The notes under the pieces were generated by a model. That model was not told the DNA's origin. It saw nothing but the letters and a program-made list of their open reading frames with translations, and made no database searches. A program made the position numbers and the translations under genes. From the NCBI GenBank assembly GCA_013813825.1, contig JACCRA010000322.1:1-7582 (forward strand): a DNA stretch of 7,582 nt, given 5' to 3'. Source of the DNA: Pyrinomonadaceae bacterium (lineage in GTDB: Bacteria > Acidobacteriota > Blastocatellia > Pyrinomonadales > Pyrinomonadaceae). Of the stretch, positions 1-6,339 are shown piece after piece (positions within the stretch are counted from its first letter, which is position 1; the number at the start of each line of letters is the position of its first letter).

Positions 1-1461
1 CCAATTGCGATCTTCGCCGTTGGTAATCGCGAGATTGAAGAAGCGCGCGCCCGCCGGAAGACTCATTAAGGGAAGACGCTTCGCGTCGTCTCGCACCAAA
101 GTGATCGCGTGATCAGCAATCTCCTGCGCCAGCACATTCGCCGCGTCGCTTGACACGAGTCGGTCGATCTCTTCGAGAGGCGCGAGACGTTGCTTCACCA
201 ATCCGAGATCGTATTTCGCGGCGAGGAGGCGCCGGGCGGAATCCTCAACTCGCCCTTCGGTTAACCGGCCGCTTTGCACAGCTTCGCGCACGCCGCGCAT
301 CACGGCGTCTGGGTCCGCAGGCTTAAGCAACGTATCAGCGCCCGCAAGCAGGGCGCGCACCGCCGACTCGCCCGGCGTGAAGTAGATCGTCAGACCGCTC
401 ATGTCCAGCGCGTCGGTGACGATGATGCCGTCGTAGGCCAGTTCTTTTCGCAGGATGCCGCCCAGCACGTTCGGCGAGAGCGTGCCCGGCAGCGTCGCCT
501 TGTCGGTCAGCACTTCGCTATCGGCGTAACTCGGCGCGGAGCTACCCGTTGTTCGCGGCAGCGGACTGACTGCCGTGGGATCGATCTGTGGTAGCCCGAT
601 GTGGGCCGACATGATCGCGCCCACGCCCGCCGCTATCGCCGCGCGAAAAGGGACCAGTTCGATTTTGTCGAGGCGCTCGCGCGGCAGATCGATGACCGGC
701 AGGCCGCGATGCGAATCCGTCGCCGTATCGCCGTGGCCGGGGAAATGTTTGGCCGTCGCGATCACACCCTGCGCCTGCGCGCCTTCAACGAAGGCCGCCG
801 CCATCCGCCCCACTTCCGCCGGGTCTTCGCCGTAGGAGCGCACGTTGATCACAGGGTTGGCGGCGTTGTTATTGACATCCACCACGGGCGCGAAAATCTG
901 CTGCACGCCGAGCGCCCGCGCCTCGCGCGCCGTGATCGCGCCCTGCCGTCGGGCGTAGTCGGGATTGCCGGTCGCGCCCACGGCCATATTCCACGGAAAG
1001 TTGATCGTGTCGTTAAAGCGCATCCCCGCGCCCGCTTCGAGGTCGGCGGAGATCAGCAGCGGGTAGCGCGCCAATCCTTGCATCCGGTTAACGAGATGCA
1101 CCGATTCATAGACGGAACCGCGAAACAGAATGATGCCGCCGACGTGATTCTCCCGCACCTGCCGGCTCAACTGCCGGTAAGCCTCACTGTCTTGATTCAA
1201 AAAAGTGGCGTTGACGCCGATGGATATCAGTTGGCCGATCTTCTGGTCCAACGACATCCGTTTCAATTCGTTGTCCGCCCACTTGACGGCATCCGCCGAC
1301 GGCCGGCGCGAGTACGCGGTTTTATGCGACGTTCTCAGGTCTAAGGGGTTTGACGAGTAAGCACTCTGAGCTAACAACGATCCGTTCGACGCAATGATCG
1401 TCACCGCCAACAGGATGACGGCGAGCAAGCGATTGATGATGAGAGCAGAACTCTTAAGCAT
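1..1461 (-). CDS. nagZ: Exported NagZ-type family 3 beta-N-acetylglucosaminidase, 3' end beyond the window
   Basis: Glycoside hydrolase family 3 enzyme that probably removes GlcNAc from peptidoglycan fragments. The reading frame starts at 1461 and stays open to base 1, giving 487 residues with no stop, so the gene is cut by the window edge. Residues 1-33 look like a Sec signal peptide: Lys3 and Arg11, a hydrophobic core at about 12-24, and LLA-Q near 29-31, with no lipobox Cys; a periplasmic or secreted enzyme is inferred. The catalytic domain spans about 60-420. It shows Asp140 of the substrate pocket, NVRSYGEDP (206-214), the NagZ hallmark KHFPGHGDTATDSH (238-251) with the Asp249/His251 acid-base dyad, and the nucleophile Asp350 in VTDALDM. 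From about 445, AITLVRDDAKRLPL resembles the start of a second GH3 domain, as in two-domain Bacillus-type NagZ and unlike the short cytoplasmic E. coli enzyme. Residues about 295-325 look longer than usual between the HIGLP and TLSP segments. The ATG shares one base with the permease stop (TAATG), which suggests coupled translation. Confidence 0.93.
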   Translation of the reverse strand, partial: MLKSSALIINRLLAVILLAVTIIASNGSLLAQSAYSSNPLDLRTSHKTAYSRRPSADAVKWADNELKRMSLDQKIGQLISIGVNATFLNQDSEAYRQLSRQVRENHVGGIILFRGSVYESVHLVNRMQGLARYPLLISADLEAGAGMRFNDTINFPWNMAVGATGNPDYARRQGAITAREARALGVQQIFAPVVDVNNNAANPVINVRSYGEDPAEVGRMAAAFVEGAQAQGVIATAKHFPGHGDTATDSHRGLPVIDLPRERLDKIELVPFRAAIAAGVGAIMSAHIGLPQIDPTAVSPLPRTTGSSAPSYADSEVLTDKATLPGTLSPNVLGGILRKELAYDGIIVTDALDMSGLTIYFTPGESAVRALLAGADTLLKPADPDAVMRGVREAVQSGRLTEGRVEDSARRLLAAKYDLGLVKQRLAPLEEIDRLVSSDAANVLAQEIADHAITLVRDDAKRLPLMSLPAGARFFNLAITNGEDRNW

Positions 1462-3119
1462 TATTTGGTAACTTCGGCCTCGGCGACTGTAAGCAGTGGA
1501 GCGGACGCGCCGCTTCCCGGCGTCAAAGCATCCCGCCGCGCGGCGGACGCCGGCGCGAAGGCGTAGCTGGCGGCGAACGCGACGAGAAACGTGGTCAGGC
1601 TGCCGATCAATCCATACCACGGCCACGCAATCGGCGTCTTCAAAAACACGTAGAGCATGACCAAGATGCTGGCGAGCATTCCGATGAGAGCGGGCGGTTC
1701 GCTGACGCGGCGCAAAAACGTGCCGACCAGAAAGACGCCCAGCACCGGGCCATTAATCAAGGCCGCCACCGCGAGCGCCGAACTGAGCGCCGAACTTTTT
1801 TGATTCCGCACCGCCAACGCCACGCCGATCTGCACCACGCCCCACACCAACGTCAGGATGTGCGACATTTTCAAGTAATGCCGGTCGCCCGCATTCGGCT
1901 TAAACGGCTTATAAAGATCGTTGACGGCCGTGGCCGCAATCGAGTTCAGCGACGAAGACAAAGCGGCGGCGAAGATCGCCGCGACCACCAATCCCGACAA
2001 CCCCGAAGGCAAATGCTTCGTGATGAAATCAGGAAAGACGCGATCCCCGCCGACAACGCTGAAAGCCCCGCCTCCGACAGTTGGCAACGTCGCCGCTCCG
2101 TTCGCCAGCGTCGCGTAAGCCGGATCGACGTAAGGCTGATAGAACGCGAAGAGCAGCACGCCGATGAACAGGAAACCGATGAATTGCGCGAGCACGACCA
2201 CGCCGCTCGACAGCAACGCCGCCGCCGCGCGCCGCGGGCGATCCGTGCAGAGGTAACGCTGCACCAGATATTGATCGGTACCGTGCGTGCTCATCGTCAG
2301 AAAGCAGCCGCCGACGAGGCCGGCGAAGAAGGTGTAAGTTTTTGTCAGATCGAAGGGCAGCGTGAAGGGAAAAGTTTGACTACTGAAAGGCAGGCCGAAA
2401 GCGTAATTCGTCGTCCTGAAGCCCCAGTCGATCACGTCGAACTTGTCGAATTGGCGACCGGCCACGAGCGCCGAGTCCAACCCACCCTTCGTTAAACTGA
2501 TCAGCACCAGCGCGGCGGCCAACGCGCCGACGATGTAGATGCCGAGCTGCACCACCTCGATCCAGATGATCGCCTCCATCCCGCCGAAATACGTGAAGAC
2601 GATCATCACGATTCCCAACAAAACTATTGAGACGATAACGAGCGTTTCAATCGGCGCTTGTGGCTGAAACGCGGTATAAACCGCGGCTAGCACAAACGCG
2701 GTCAGCAGCAGGCGAATGCCGTCCGCGATGTTTCGCATCACGATGAACAGCGACGCCGCCAGCATTTTGATCTTGCCGCCGAAGCGGCGATCTAAGAGTT
2801 GATAGACGGTTAGCAGATCGCCGCGAAAGTAAGAAGGAATGAAGAGCAGCGAGATCACGATGCGGCCGAGCAGGTAGCCGAAGACGAGTTGGAGAAACTG
2901 GAAATTGCCGTTGCGCGCGTAGGCGATGCCTGGCACGGAGATGAACGTGATGGTCGAAGTATCGGTCGCCACAATCGAAGCGGCAATCGCCCACCACGGC
3001 ACCGTGCGGTCGCCGAGAAAATAATCGCGCGTCGTCTCCTGCTTGCGGCCGAACCACGCACCGAGCAACACGATGCCGAGCAGGTAGCCAAAGATGATGA
3101 TCAGATCGACAGTTCCCAT
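1461..3119 (-). CDS. Sodium:solute symporter (SSS/SLC5) family permease, probable MurNAc/GlcNAc importer
   Basis: Inner-membrane transporter of 552 residues, a normal length for the family, with roughly 13 hydrophobic segments. The first helix (about 4-22) is followed by RKQETTRDYFLGDRTVPWW, a family feature, then a broken first core helix (about 43-67), a TM6-like GTDQYLVQRYL (280-290), and SSSLNSIAATAVNDLYKPF (388-406), which ends the Na2-site helix. The serine pair usually found seven and six residues before the Asn (392) is Ala385/Ala386 here unless a three-residue gap is assumed. The ATG at 3119 is supported by GGAG eight bases upstream. The substrate is inferred from position: the gene is directly coupled to an exported NagZ and lies downstream of an amino-sugar kinase and MurQ, so it plausibly imports unphosphorylated MurNAc and/or GlcNAc. 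Other SLC5-type substrates (hexoses, sialic acid, anhydro-sugars) cannot be excluded. The family call is firm; the substrate is not. Confidence 0.9.
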   Translation of the reverse strand: MGTVDLIIIFGYLLGIVLLGAWFGRKQETTRDYFLGDRTVPWWAIAASIVATDTSTITFISVPGIAYARNGNFQFLQLVFGYLLGRIVISLLFIPSYFRGDLLTVYQLLDRRFGGKIKMLAASLFIVMRNIADGIRLLLTAFVLAAVYTAFQPQAPIETLVIVSIVLLGIVMIVFTYFGGMEAIIWIEVVQLGIYIVGALAAALVLISLTKGGLDSALVAGRQFDKFDVIDWGFRTTNYAFGLPFSSQTFPFTLPFDLTKTYTFFAGLVGGCFLTMSTHGTDQYLVQRYLCTDRPRRAAAALLSSGVVVLAQFIGFLFIGVLLFAFYQPYVDPAYATLANGAATLPTVGGGAFSVVGGDRVFPDFITKHLPSGLSGLVVAAIFAAALSSSLNSIAATAVNDLYKPFKPNAGDRHYLKMSHILTLVWGVVQIGVALAVRNQKSSALSSALAVAALINGPVLGVFLVGTFLRRVSEPPALIGMLASILVMLYVFLKTPIAWPWYGLIGSLTTFLVAFAASYAFAPASAARRDALTPGSGASAPLLTVAEAEVTK

Positions 3120-3317
3120 TCACGTCGCTCCAACACGGGAGCAGCCGCTTCCGCCGCGGGCGTAAGTGCGCGCGGGCAAAGCCGTAACGACACGATTCAA
3201 TTTTTGGTAGAGCTAAATGAGCGGACTTTTTTCAGCAACTATGCAGTCGAGATTGACGGCGTTGCTCTCAACATGTGCGCGCCATCTTACACGAAGAAGC
3301 GCGCGGCGTCACCATCA
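3120..3317. other. 198-bp spacer splitting the operon
   Basis: This is the only large gap in the leftward gene set; every other junction overlaps by 1-4 bases or is about 31 bases. I see no gene in it. On the minus strand it holds a weak possible promoter, TTGCTG (3236-3241 region) followed at 17 bases by TAGCTC, and an A-run next to it. Close after the HAD stop, two GCGCGC blocks could pair as a six-base stem with a 16-base loop, which is too weak to call a terminator. The permease-NagZ pair may therefore have its own promoter, but nothing here proves it. Confidence 0.35.
3128..3131 (-). promoter_or_regulatory. Ribosome binding site of the permease gene
   Basis: GGAG on the minus strand ends eight bases before the ATG at 3119. 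This is the clearest Shine-Dalgarno motif on the minus strand of the window and settles the permease start. The upstream genes in the cluster have weak or no such motif and seem to rely on overlaps. Confidence 0.6.
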
Positions 3318-4076
3318 CTACACTGATTCGATCAACTCGCCGAGCGTGCGGACGCGCGGACAGATGGCGTCGGGGAACAGATCGAGCGCGTCAACCAGCA
3401 CCGCCCGCATCCCGACGGCGAGCGCGGCCAGCGCGTCGTGTCCGTAAGAATCGCCGACATAGACTGCCTCTTCCGGCTTGATCACCAAACGCGCGAGCGC
3501 GAGGTGAAAAATCGCGGCGTCGGGCTTTCGCTTTCCGACGACGTGCGAATCGATCAGAAAATCAAAGTGCGACTTGAGGCCGGCCAGTTTCATTAACTCG
3601 TCGAGGCGGCCGTCTTCAGTGTTCGAGATGACAGCCAGACGCATTCCCGCTGCGCGCAAAACTGTGAGCACCGGCGCGGCGTCCTCATCCAATCCGCACC
3701 ACAAGTGCCTCTCGGTGTGCGCGGCATCAATTGAAAGGCTCAGACGCTCACACACGCTGTCATCGAAACCGAGCGCGCCGTACATGCGGCGGAAGACCCA
3801 GCCGCGCCGGTGCGTGTCGGTCGGCGGCGGCGCGCCGTCGCGCAGACTGACATCGACCGCGCGCAGGATGTCGCGCAGCGCCCGCCGTAATTCGTCCGCA
3901 GTCAGAGCGCGCCCCGTCTCGGCCTGCGCCAAGTGGCCGAGACGTTCCCAATCAGGGTGCAGCAGCGTCCCGCCGACATCGAAGAGCACGGCGCGCACGC
4001 CACGCAACGCCGGATGCAGAGACGGAAGCGGTTGCTCCGGCATGATCACGGATTGGACTGTCTGACTTTCGTTCAT
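3318..4076 (-). CDS. HAD-superfamily subfamily IA hydrolase with atypical motif I
   Basis: Cytosolic haloacid dehalogenase-like hydrolase, 252 residues from the ATG at 4076. Motif I is LFDVGGTLL, with nucleophile Asp33; position +2 is Gly35 instead of the acid/base Asp of typical phosphatases (DxDGT). Motif II is VISN (Ser151), motif III is KRKPD (Lys184), and motif IV is VYVGDSYGHD (Asp209, Asp214). An alpha-helical C1-type cap lies at about 40-130. It follows murQ directly. The reading frame also allows a TTG start at 4118, overlapping murQ by 11 bases and adding 14 residues. I prefer the ATG because no ribosome site precedes the TTG and the extra residues lie outside the fold. A sugar-phosphate phosphatase role, in the manner of the Pseudomonas MurNAc-6-P phosphatase MupP, is conceivable from context, but the missing Asp argues for caution. 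The family call is strong; the substrate is unknown. Confidence 0.88.
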   Translation of the reverse strand: MNESQTVQSVIMPEQPLPSLHPALRGVRAVLFDVGGTLLHPDWERLGHLAQAETGRALTADELRRALRDILRAVDVSLRDGAPPPTDTHRRGWVFRRMYGALGFDDSVCERLSLSIDAAHTERHLWCGLDEDAAPVLTVLRAAGMRLAVISNTEDGRLDELMKLAGLKSHFDFLIDSHVVGKRKPDAAIFHLALARLVIKPEEAVYVGDSYGHDALAALAVGMRAVLVDALDLFPDAICPRVRTLGELIESV

Positions 4077-4107
4077 GCTTTCATCTTTTGATTGCCACCC
4101 AATTGAT

Positions 4108-5034
4108 TCATGACGCAACGCGCGCCGCTAAAATGTTTGCCACCGCGCGCGGCACGGCGTGGTGCGCTTGAGTCAACGCCTGTGTCGCTTCATCCCGCGT
4201 GGCGTTCGTTTTATTCATCACTAATGCGATTCGCAAATCTCCGCCGGCCGCGTTGAGGGCCGCCCGCGCCGCCGTCTCGTCGAGTCCGGTTTCCGCGCCG
4301 AGGATGCGGAGCGAGCGCGCCAACAGTTTCTGATTGCGCGGCAGCAGGTTCGTCATCCGGTTGCCGCTCACGTAGCCGAGGCCGATCATCGTCGCGGTCG
4401 AGATCATGTTCAGCACCAGTTTCTGCGCCGTGCCCGCTTTCAGTCTGGTTGAGCCGGCGATGACCTCTGGTCCCACAACTGGCGTGATCGCGATTTCCGC
4501 CACCCGCGTCAACTCGGAATCAGGCACGCACGTCACGCCAGCGGTGAACGCGCCTGAGTGCCGCGCGTACTTCACGGCCCCGATGGTGTACGGCGTGCGG
4601 CCCGAAGCGGCGATGCCGACGACGGCGTCGCGTTCGTTCACGCCGCGCGCTTCCAGATCGAGCGCGCCGGCTTCGCCATCGTCCTCCGACGCCTCGACCG
4701 CTTTGTAGCAAGCCTCGTAGCCGCCGGCGATCACGCCCTGCACCGTCTCCGGCGCGACGCCGAAAGTCGGCGGACACTCCGCCGCGTCCAACACGCCGAG
4801 TCGTCCCGAAGTCCCGGTCCCGACGTAGAACAGCCGCCCGCCCGCGCGCAGCCGCGTGACAATTTCCTCGACCGCGCGCGCCACTGTGGGCAACACCTGC
4901 TCCACGGCCGACGCGACGCCCGCGTCCTCGCTGTTCATCAAGCGCACAATGCCGAGCGCGGGCAAACTCGCGATCTCCGCCGTTCGCGGATTCTCCTGCT
5001 CGGTGACGGGTAAATAATTGGTCTCCTGCTTCAT
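4108..5034 (-). CDS. murQ: N-acetylmuramic acid 6-phosphate etherase
   Basis: MurQ cleaves the lactyl ether of MurNAc-6-phosphate, giving GlcNAc-6-phosphate and D-lactate in the cytosol; this is the step that commits cell-wall muramic acid to catabolism. The 308 residues match the family length of about 300. The N-terminal part carries the usual TEQENPRTAEIASLP segment. The SIS fold holds YVGTGTSGRLG (70-80) and LDAAECPPTFG (82-92), with the catalytic Glu86 aligning to E. coli Glu83. Glu117 in AVEASEDDG aligns to E. coli Glu114 with the same 31-residue spacing. Further sugar-phosphate contacts are in AASGRTPYT (142-150), and the family block EVIAGSTRLKAGTAQK (190-205) and SGNRMTNLLPRNQKLLAR are intact. 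The C-terminal 60 residues form the small helical domain. The ATG overlaps the kinase stop as ATGA, which suggests translational coupling. Nothing looks damaged. Confidence 0.97.
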   Translation of the reverse strand: MKQETNYLPVTEQENPRTAEIASLPALGIVRLMNSEDAGVASAVEQVLPTVARAVEEIVTRLRAGGRLFYVGTGTSGRLGVLDAAECPPTFGVAPETVQGVIAGGYEACYKAVEASEDDGEAGALDLEARGVNERDAVVGIAASGRTPYTIGAVKYARHSGAFTAGVTCVPDSELTRVAEIAITPVVGPEVIAGSTRLKAGTAQKLVLNMISTATMIGLGYVSGNRMTNLLPRNQKLLARSLRILGAETGLDETAARAALNAAGGDLRIALVMNKTNATRDEATQALTQAHHAVPRAVANILAARVAS

Positions 5035-6056
5035 CCTGCTAAAGCGAGCCGGCGCAACACGTGCGCCCGCGCCATCCGGGCGGCGGCGACGGCGGGCGGC
5101 AGTTGCGGCGGCGCAAGGAAAGCGCCGACGGCGACGCCCGCGACGATCTCGCGTAAGGGACCAAGCACCATCTCGGCGGCGTTGAAGACTCCGCCGACGT
5201 AGGCCACTTGAAACTTTTCCCGCTGCATCCGCAACTGACGGATGACGGCGGCGGCGGCGATGCCCAACTCTCGCCCGGCATGGGCGATGATGTCGCGCGA
5301 AACCGCGTCGCGTTTGTGCGCCGCTTCGATCACGCAGCGGCCGAAACCGGCGAGGCGCTCGTTCGTCACATTCGGCGCGTAGATGGCTGTTGACAAATCG
5401 TCAGGCGTCGAGACGTTGAAATACTCGCACGCCTCGCGGCCGAGAACCGTCTGCGGACCGCGCCCGTCGGTCGAACGCGCGATGGCCTGCAAAGCGTGGC
5501 GCGCGATCCACGAGCCGCCGCCTTCGTCGCCGACGAGCGGCCCCCACCCGCCTGCCGAGGCAAACTTCCGGCGCGCATTCTTACCGCAACAGATCGAGCC
5601 GGTTCCCGCGATCAGCACCAACCCCGGCTCGCCATTCGTCGCGCCGTACAGCGCGATGTCGGCGTCGGTGACGATCTCAATTGGATCGACGTGCAGCGCC
5701 GCCAGAGCTTCGCGCACGCGCTCGCGCAAATCCGCGCGCTTGACGCCGGCCAGCCCGATTTCCAACGCCGCCACCTCATTGCGCCGGACGCCGGCTTCCG
5801 CGCAGGCGCGGTCAATCGCATCGCGCACGGCGGCGGCGGCCGGTTGGACCCCGACGCGCAGCGGGTTGGACGGGCCGGAGACGCCCGTGCCGAGCGTGCG
5901 GTTACGCGCATCGACGATCACGGCTTGAGTCTTAGTGCCACCGCCATCAACGCCGAGATACAGATCGGTCGGGCGGAGCGCCGCCGCCGGGGAAGGCGTG
6001 GCTCCGAAATGTGGCGCTGTCTGGCGTCGCGACGGTCTGGCCTTTATCGTTCGCAT
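5031..6056 (-). CDS. N-acetylglucosamine/N-acetylmuramic acid kinase, BadF/BcrA/NAGK-type ATPase fold
   Basis: Sugar kinase of the ASKHA superfamily, 341 residues. Phosphate-1 motif LGVDGGGTKT is at 34-43, the likely catalytic Asp131 in IVTDADIA (equivalent to Asp107 of human NAGK), phosphate-2 motif LIAGTGS at 148-154, and the GlcNAc-kinase signature GGWGPLVGDEGGGSWI at 169-184. A C-terminal YVGGVFNA (286-293) is typical of the adenosine site. It probably makes the 6-phosphate of MurNAc, GlcNAc or both, as reported for MurK enzymes. Being directly coupled to murQ (ATGA overlap at 5031-5034) favours MurNAc-6-P as one product, so murK would fit, but substrate choice is not readable from sequence. 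About 30 residues, basic and Pro/Ala-rich, precede the fold. The ATG at 6056 is the only ATG, GTG or TTG in frame before the core, and no ribosome site precedes it, so the first residues are uncertain. It appears to be the first gene of the leftward operon. Confidence 0.92.
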   Translation of the reverse strand: MRTIKARPSRRQTAPHFGATPSPAAALRPTDLYLGVDGGGTKTQAVIVDARNRTLGTGVSGPSNPLRVGVQPAAAAVRDAIDRACAEAGVRRNEVAALEIGLAGVKRADLRERVREALAALHVDPIEIVTDADIALYGATNGEPGLVLIAGTGSICCGKNARRKFASAGGWGPLVGDEGGGSWIARHALQAIARSTDGRGPQTVLGREACEYFNVSTPDDLSTAIYAPNVTNERLAGFGRCVIEAAHKRDAVSRDIIAHAGRELGIAAAAVIRQLRMQREKFQVAYVGGVFNAAEMVLGPLREIVAGVAVGAFLAPPQLPPAVAAARMARAHVLRRLALAG

Positions 6057-6158
6057 ACTGGACGGGGCGAAAGCGAAACGGCATGAAGTTAAGGCAACAC
6101 TGTTAAGAGCGATAACGCGGAGCAGTTCACTGACAACATCACAAATTGCAAATTTGAA

Positions 6159-6190
6159 ATCTCAAATCTCAAATCCTGCGATCTCAAATC
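6159..6190. repeat. Short direct repeat, three copies of ATCTCAAATC
   Basis: Copies lie at 6159-6168, 6166-6175 (overlapping the first by three bases) and 6181-6190, preceded by the related AT-rich palindrome CAAATTTG at about 6149-6156. The low-GC tract stands out against GC-rich surroundings. It could be a slippage-prone intergenic repeat or a binding site. I see no coding content. Confidence 0.6.
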
Positions 6191-6200
6191 TCTTAGACTT

Positions 6201-6212
6201 CCTGCCGGCAGG
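6201..6212. repeat. Perfect 12-bp palindrome CCTGCCGGCAGG
   Basis: Perfect inverted repeat with no spacer, between the kinase and LysR genes. It could be an operator half of the operon promoter or a remnant of a dispersed palindrome. The flanking bases (T on both sides) do not extend the symmetry. Confidence 0.45.
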
Positions 6213-6266
6213 TGGAAGCGGGTGCGCTCAGAGTGGCGCGCCTCATCCGACTTGAAGCCGCAGTCT

Positions 6267-6276
6267 AAGCCGGCTT
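6267..6276. repeat. Palindrome AAGCCGGCTT next to the LysR promoter
   Basis: Perfect 10-bp palindrome overlapping the first two bases of TTGACA. A second AAGCCG at 6255-6260 is a direct copy 12 bases away and can pair with CGGCTT at 6271-6276 as a six-base stem. Its position against the promoter elements makes it a candidate operator. Confidence 0.35.
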
Positions 6277-6303
6277 GACATATAATGGAAACTAAAAGAT
6301 TTT
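6275..6303 (+). promoter_or_regulatory. Probable promoter of the LysR gene
   Basis: Consensus TTGACA (6275-6280) and consensus TATAAT (6281-6286) sit back to back, so they cannot be the -35 and -10 of one promoter. Either TATAAT is the -10 box with a poor -35 upstream, starting RNA near 6292, or TTGACA is a -35 box with GATTTT (6298-6303) 17 bases downstream. Both would give a short leader before the ATG at 6340. Confidence 0.5.
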
Positions 6304-6316
6304 ATCTCTTCGATAA
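6302..6316. promoter_or_regulatory. Candidate LysR-type operator, TTATC-N5-GATAA
   Basis: Perfect five-base arms around TCTTC. Bases T6303 and A6315 give the T-N11-A spacing of LysR-type regulator boxes. It lies 23 bases before the LysR ATG and just downstream of TATAAT, where a bound regulator would block its own transcription. Control of the leftward operon from the same site is possible but would need a promoter not identified here. Confidence 0.45.
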
Positions 6317-6330
6317 CCATCCCTGATACC

Positions 6331-6334
6331 GGAG
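6331..6334 (+). promoter_or_regulatory. Ribosome binding site of the LysR gene
   Basis: GGAG lies five bases before the ATG at 6340, a good spacing, and fixes the start of the regulator. Confidence 0.65.
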
Positions 6335-6339
6335 CAACT

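Larger units (their letters stand above)
6057..6339. promoter_or_regulatory. Divergent control region between the salvage operon and the LysR gene
   Basis: This 283-bp gene-free stretch separates the leftward kinase gene from the rightward LysR gene and should hold both promoters. The half next to the kinase contains no promoter I can defend on the minus strand (TTGTCA at 6131-6136 has no good partner). The middle holds AATCTCAAATC-type repeats and a CCTGCCGGCAGG palindrome. The half next to the LysR gene is AT-rich and holds TTGACA, TATAAT, the palindrome AAGCCGGCTT and a T-N11-A dyad, each listed separately. Confidence 0.6.

Noticed and set aside
601..1344. Long plus-strand open frame of 247 codons
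   Set aside because: It lies opposite the NagZ-type gene, its product is Arg/His/Ala-rich low-complexity protein with no family motif, and GC-rich codon use readily produces such shadows.
1800..2495. Plus-strand open frame of 231 codons
   Set aside because: Antisense to the permease, whose frame has membrane helices and SSS motifs. The product is Arg/Gln-rich and unlike any known fold.
2889..3326. Plus-strand open frame bridging the 3120-3317 gap
   Set aside because: Most of it is antisense to the start of the permease gene, and the part in the gap has no motif or convincing ribosome site.
3318..4118. TTG start at 4118 for the HAD gene
   Set aside because: It would overlap murQ by 11 bases, but no ribosome site precedes it and the extra 14 residues add nothing to the fold; the ATG at 4076 is preferred, though the TTG cannot be ruled out.
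5496..6086. Plus-strand open frame of 196 codons
   Set aside because: Antisense shadow of the kinase gene, with no recognisable motif and no ribosome site.
6131..6136. TTGTCA on the minus strand as a -35 box for the operon
   Set aside because: No acceptable -10 hexamer lies 16-18 bases downstream on that strand.
6235..6242. GGCGCGCC palindrome
   Set aside because: Eight-base GC palindromes are expected by chance in DNA of this composition; it shows no other structure.
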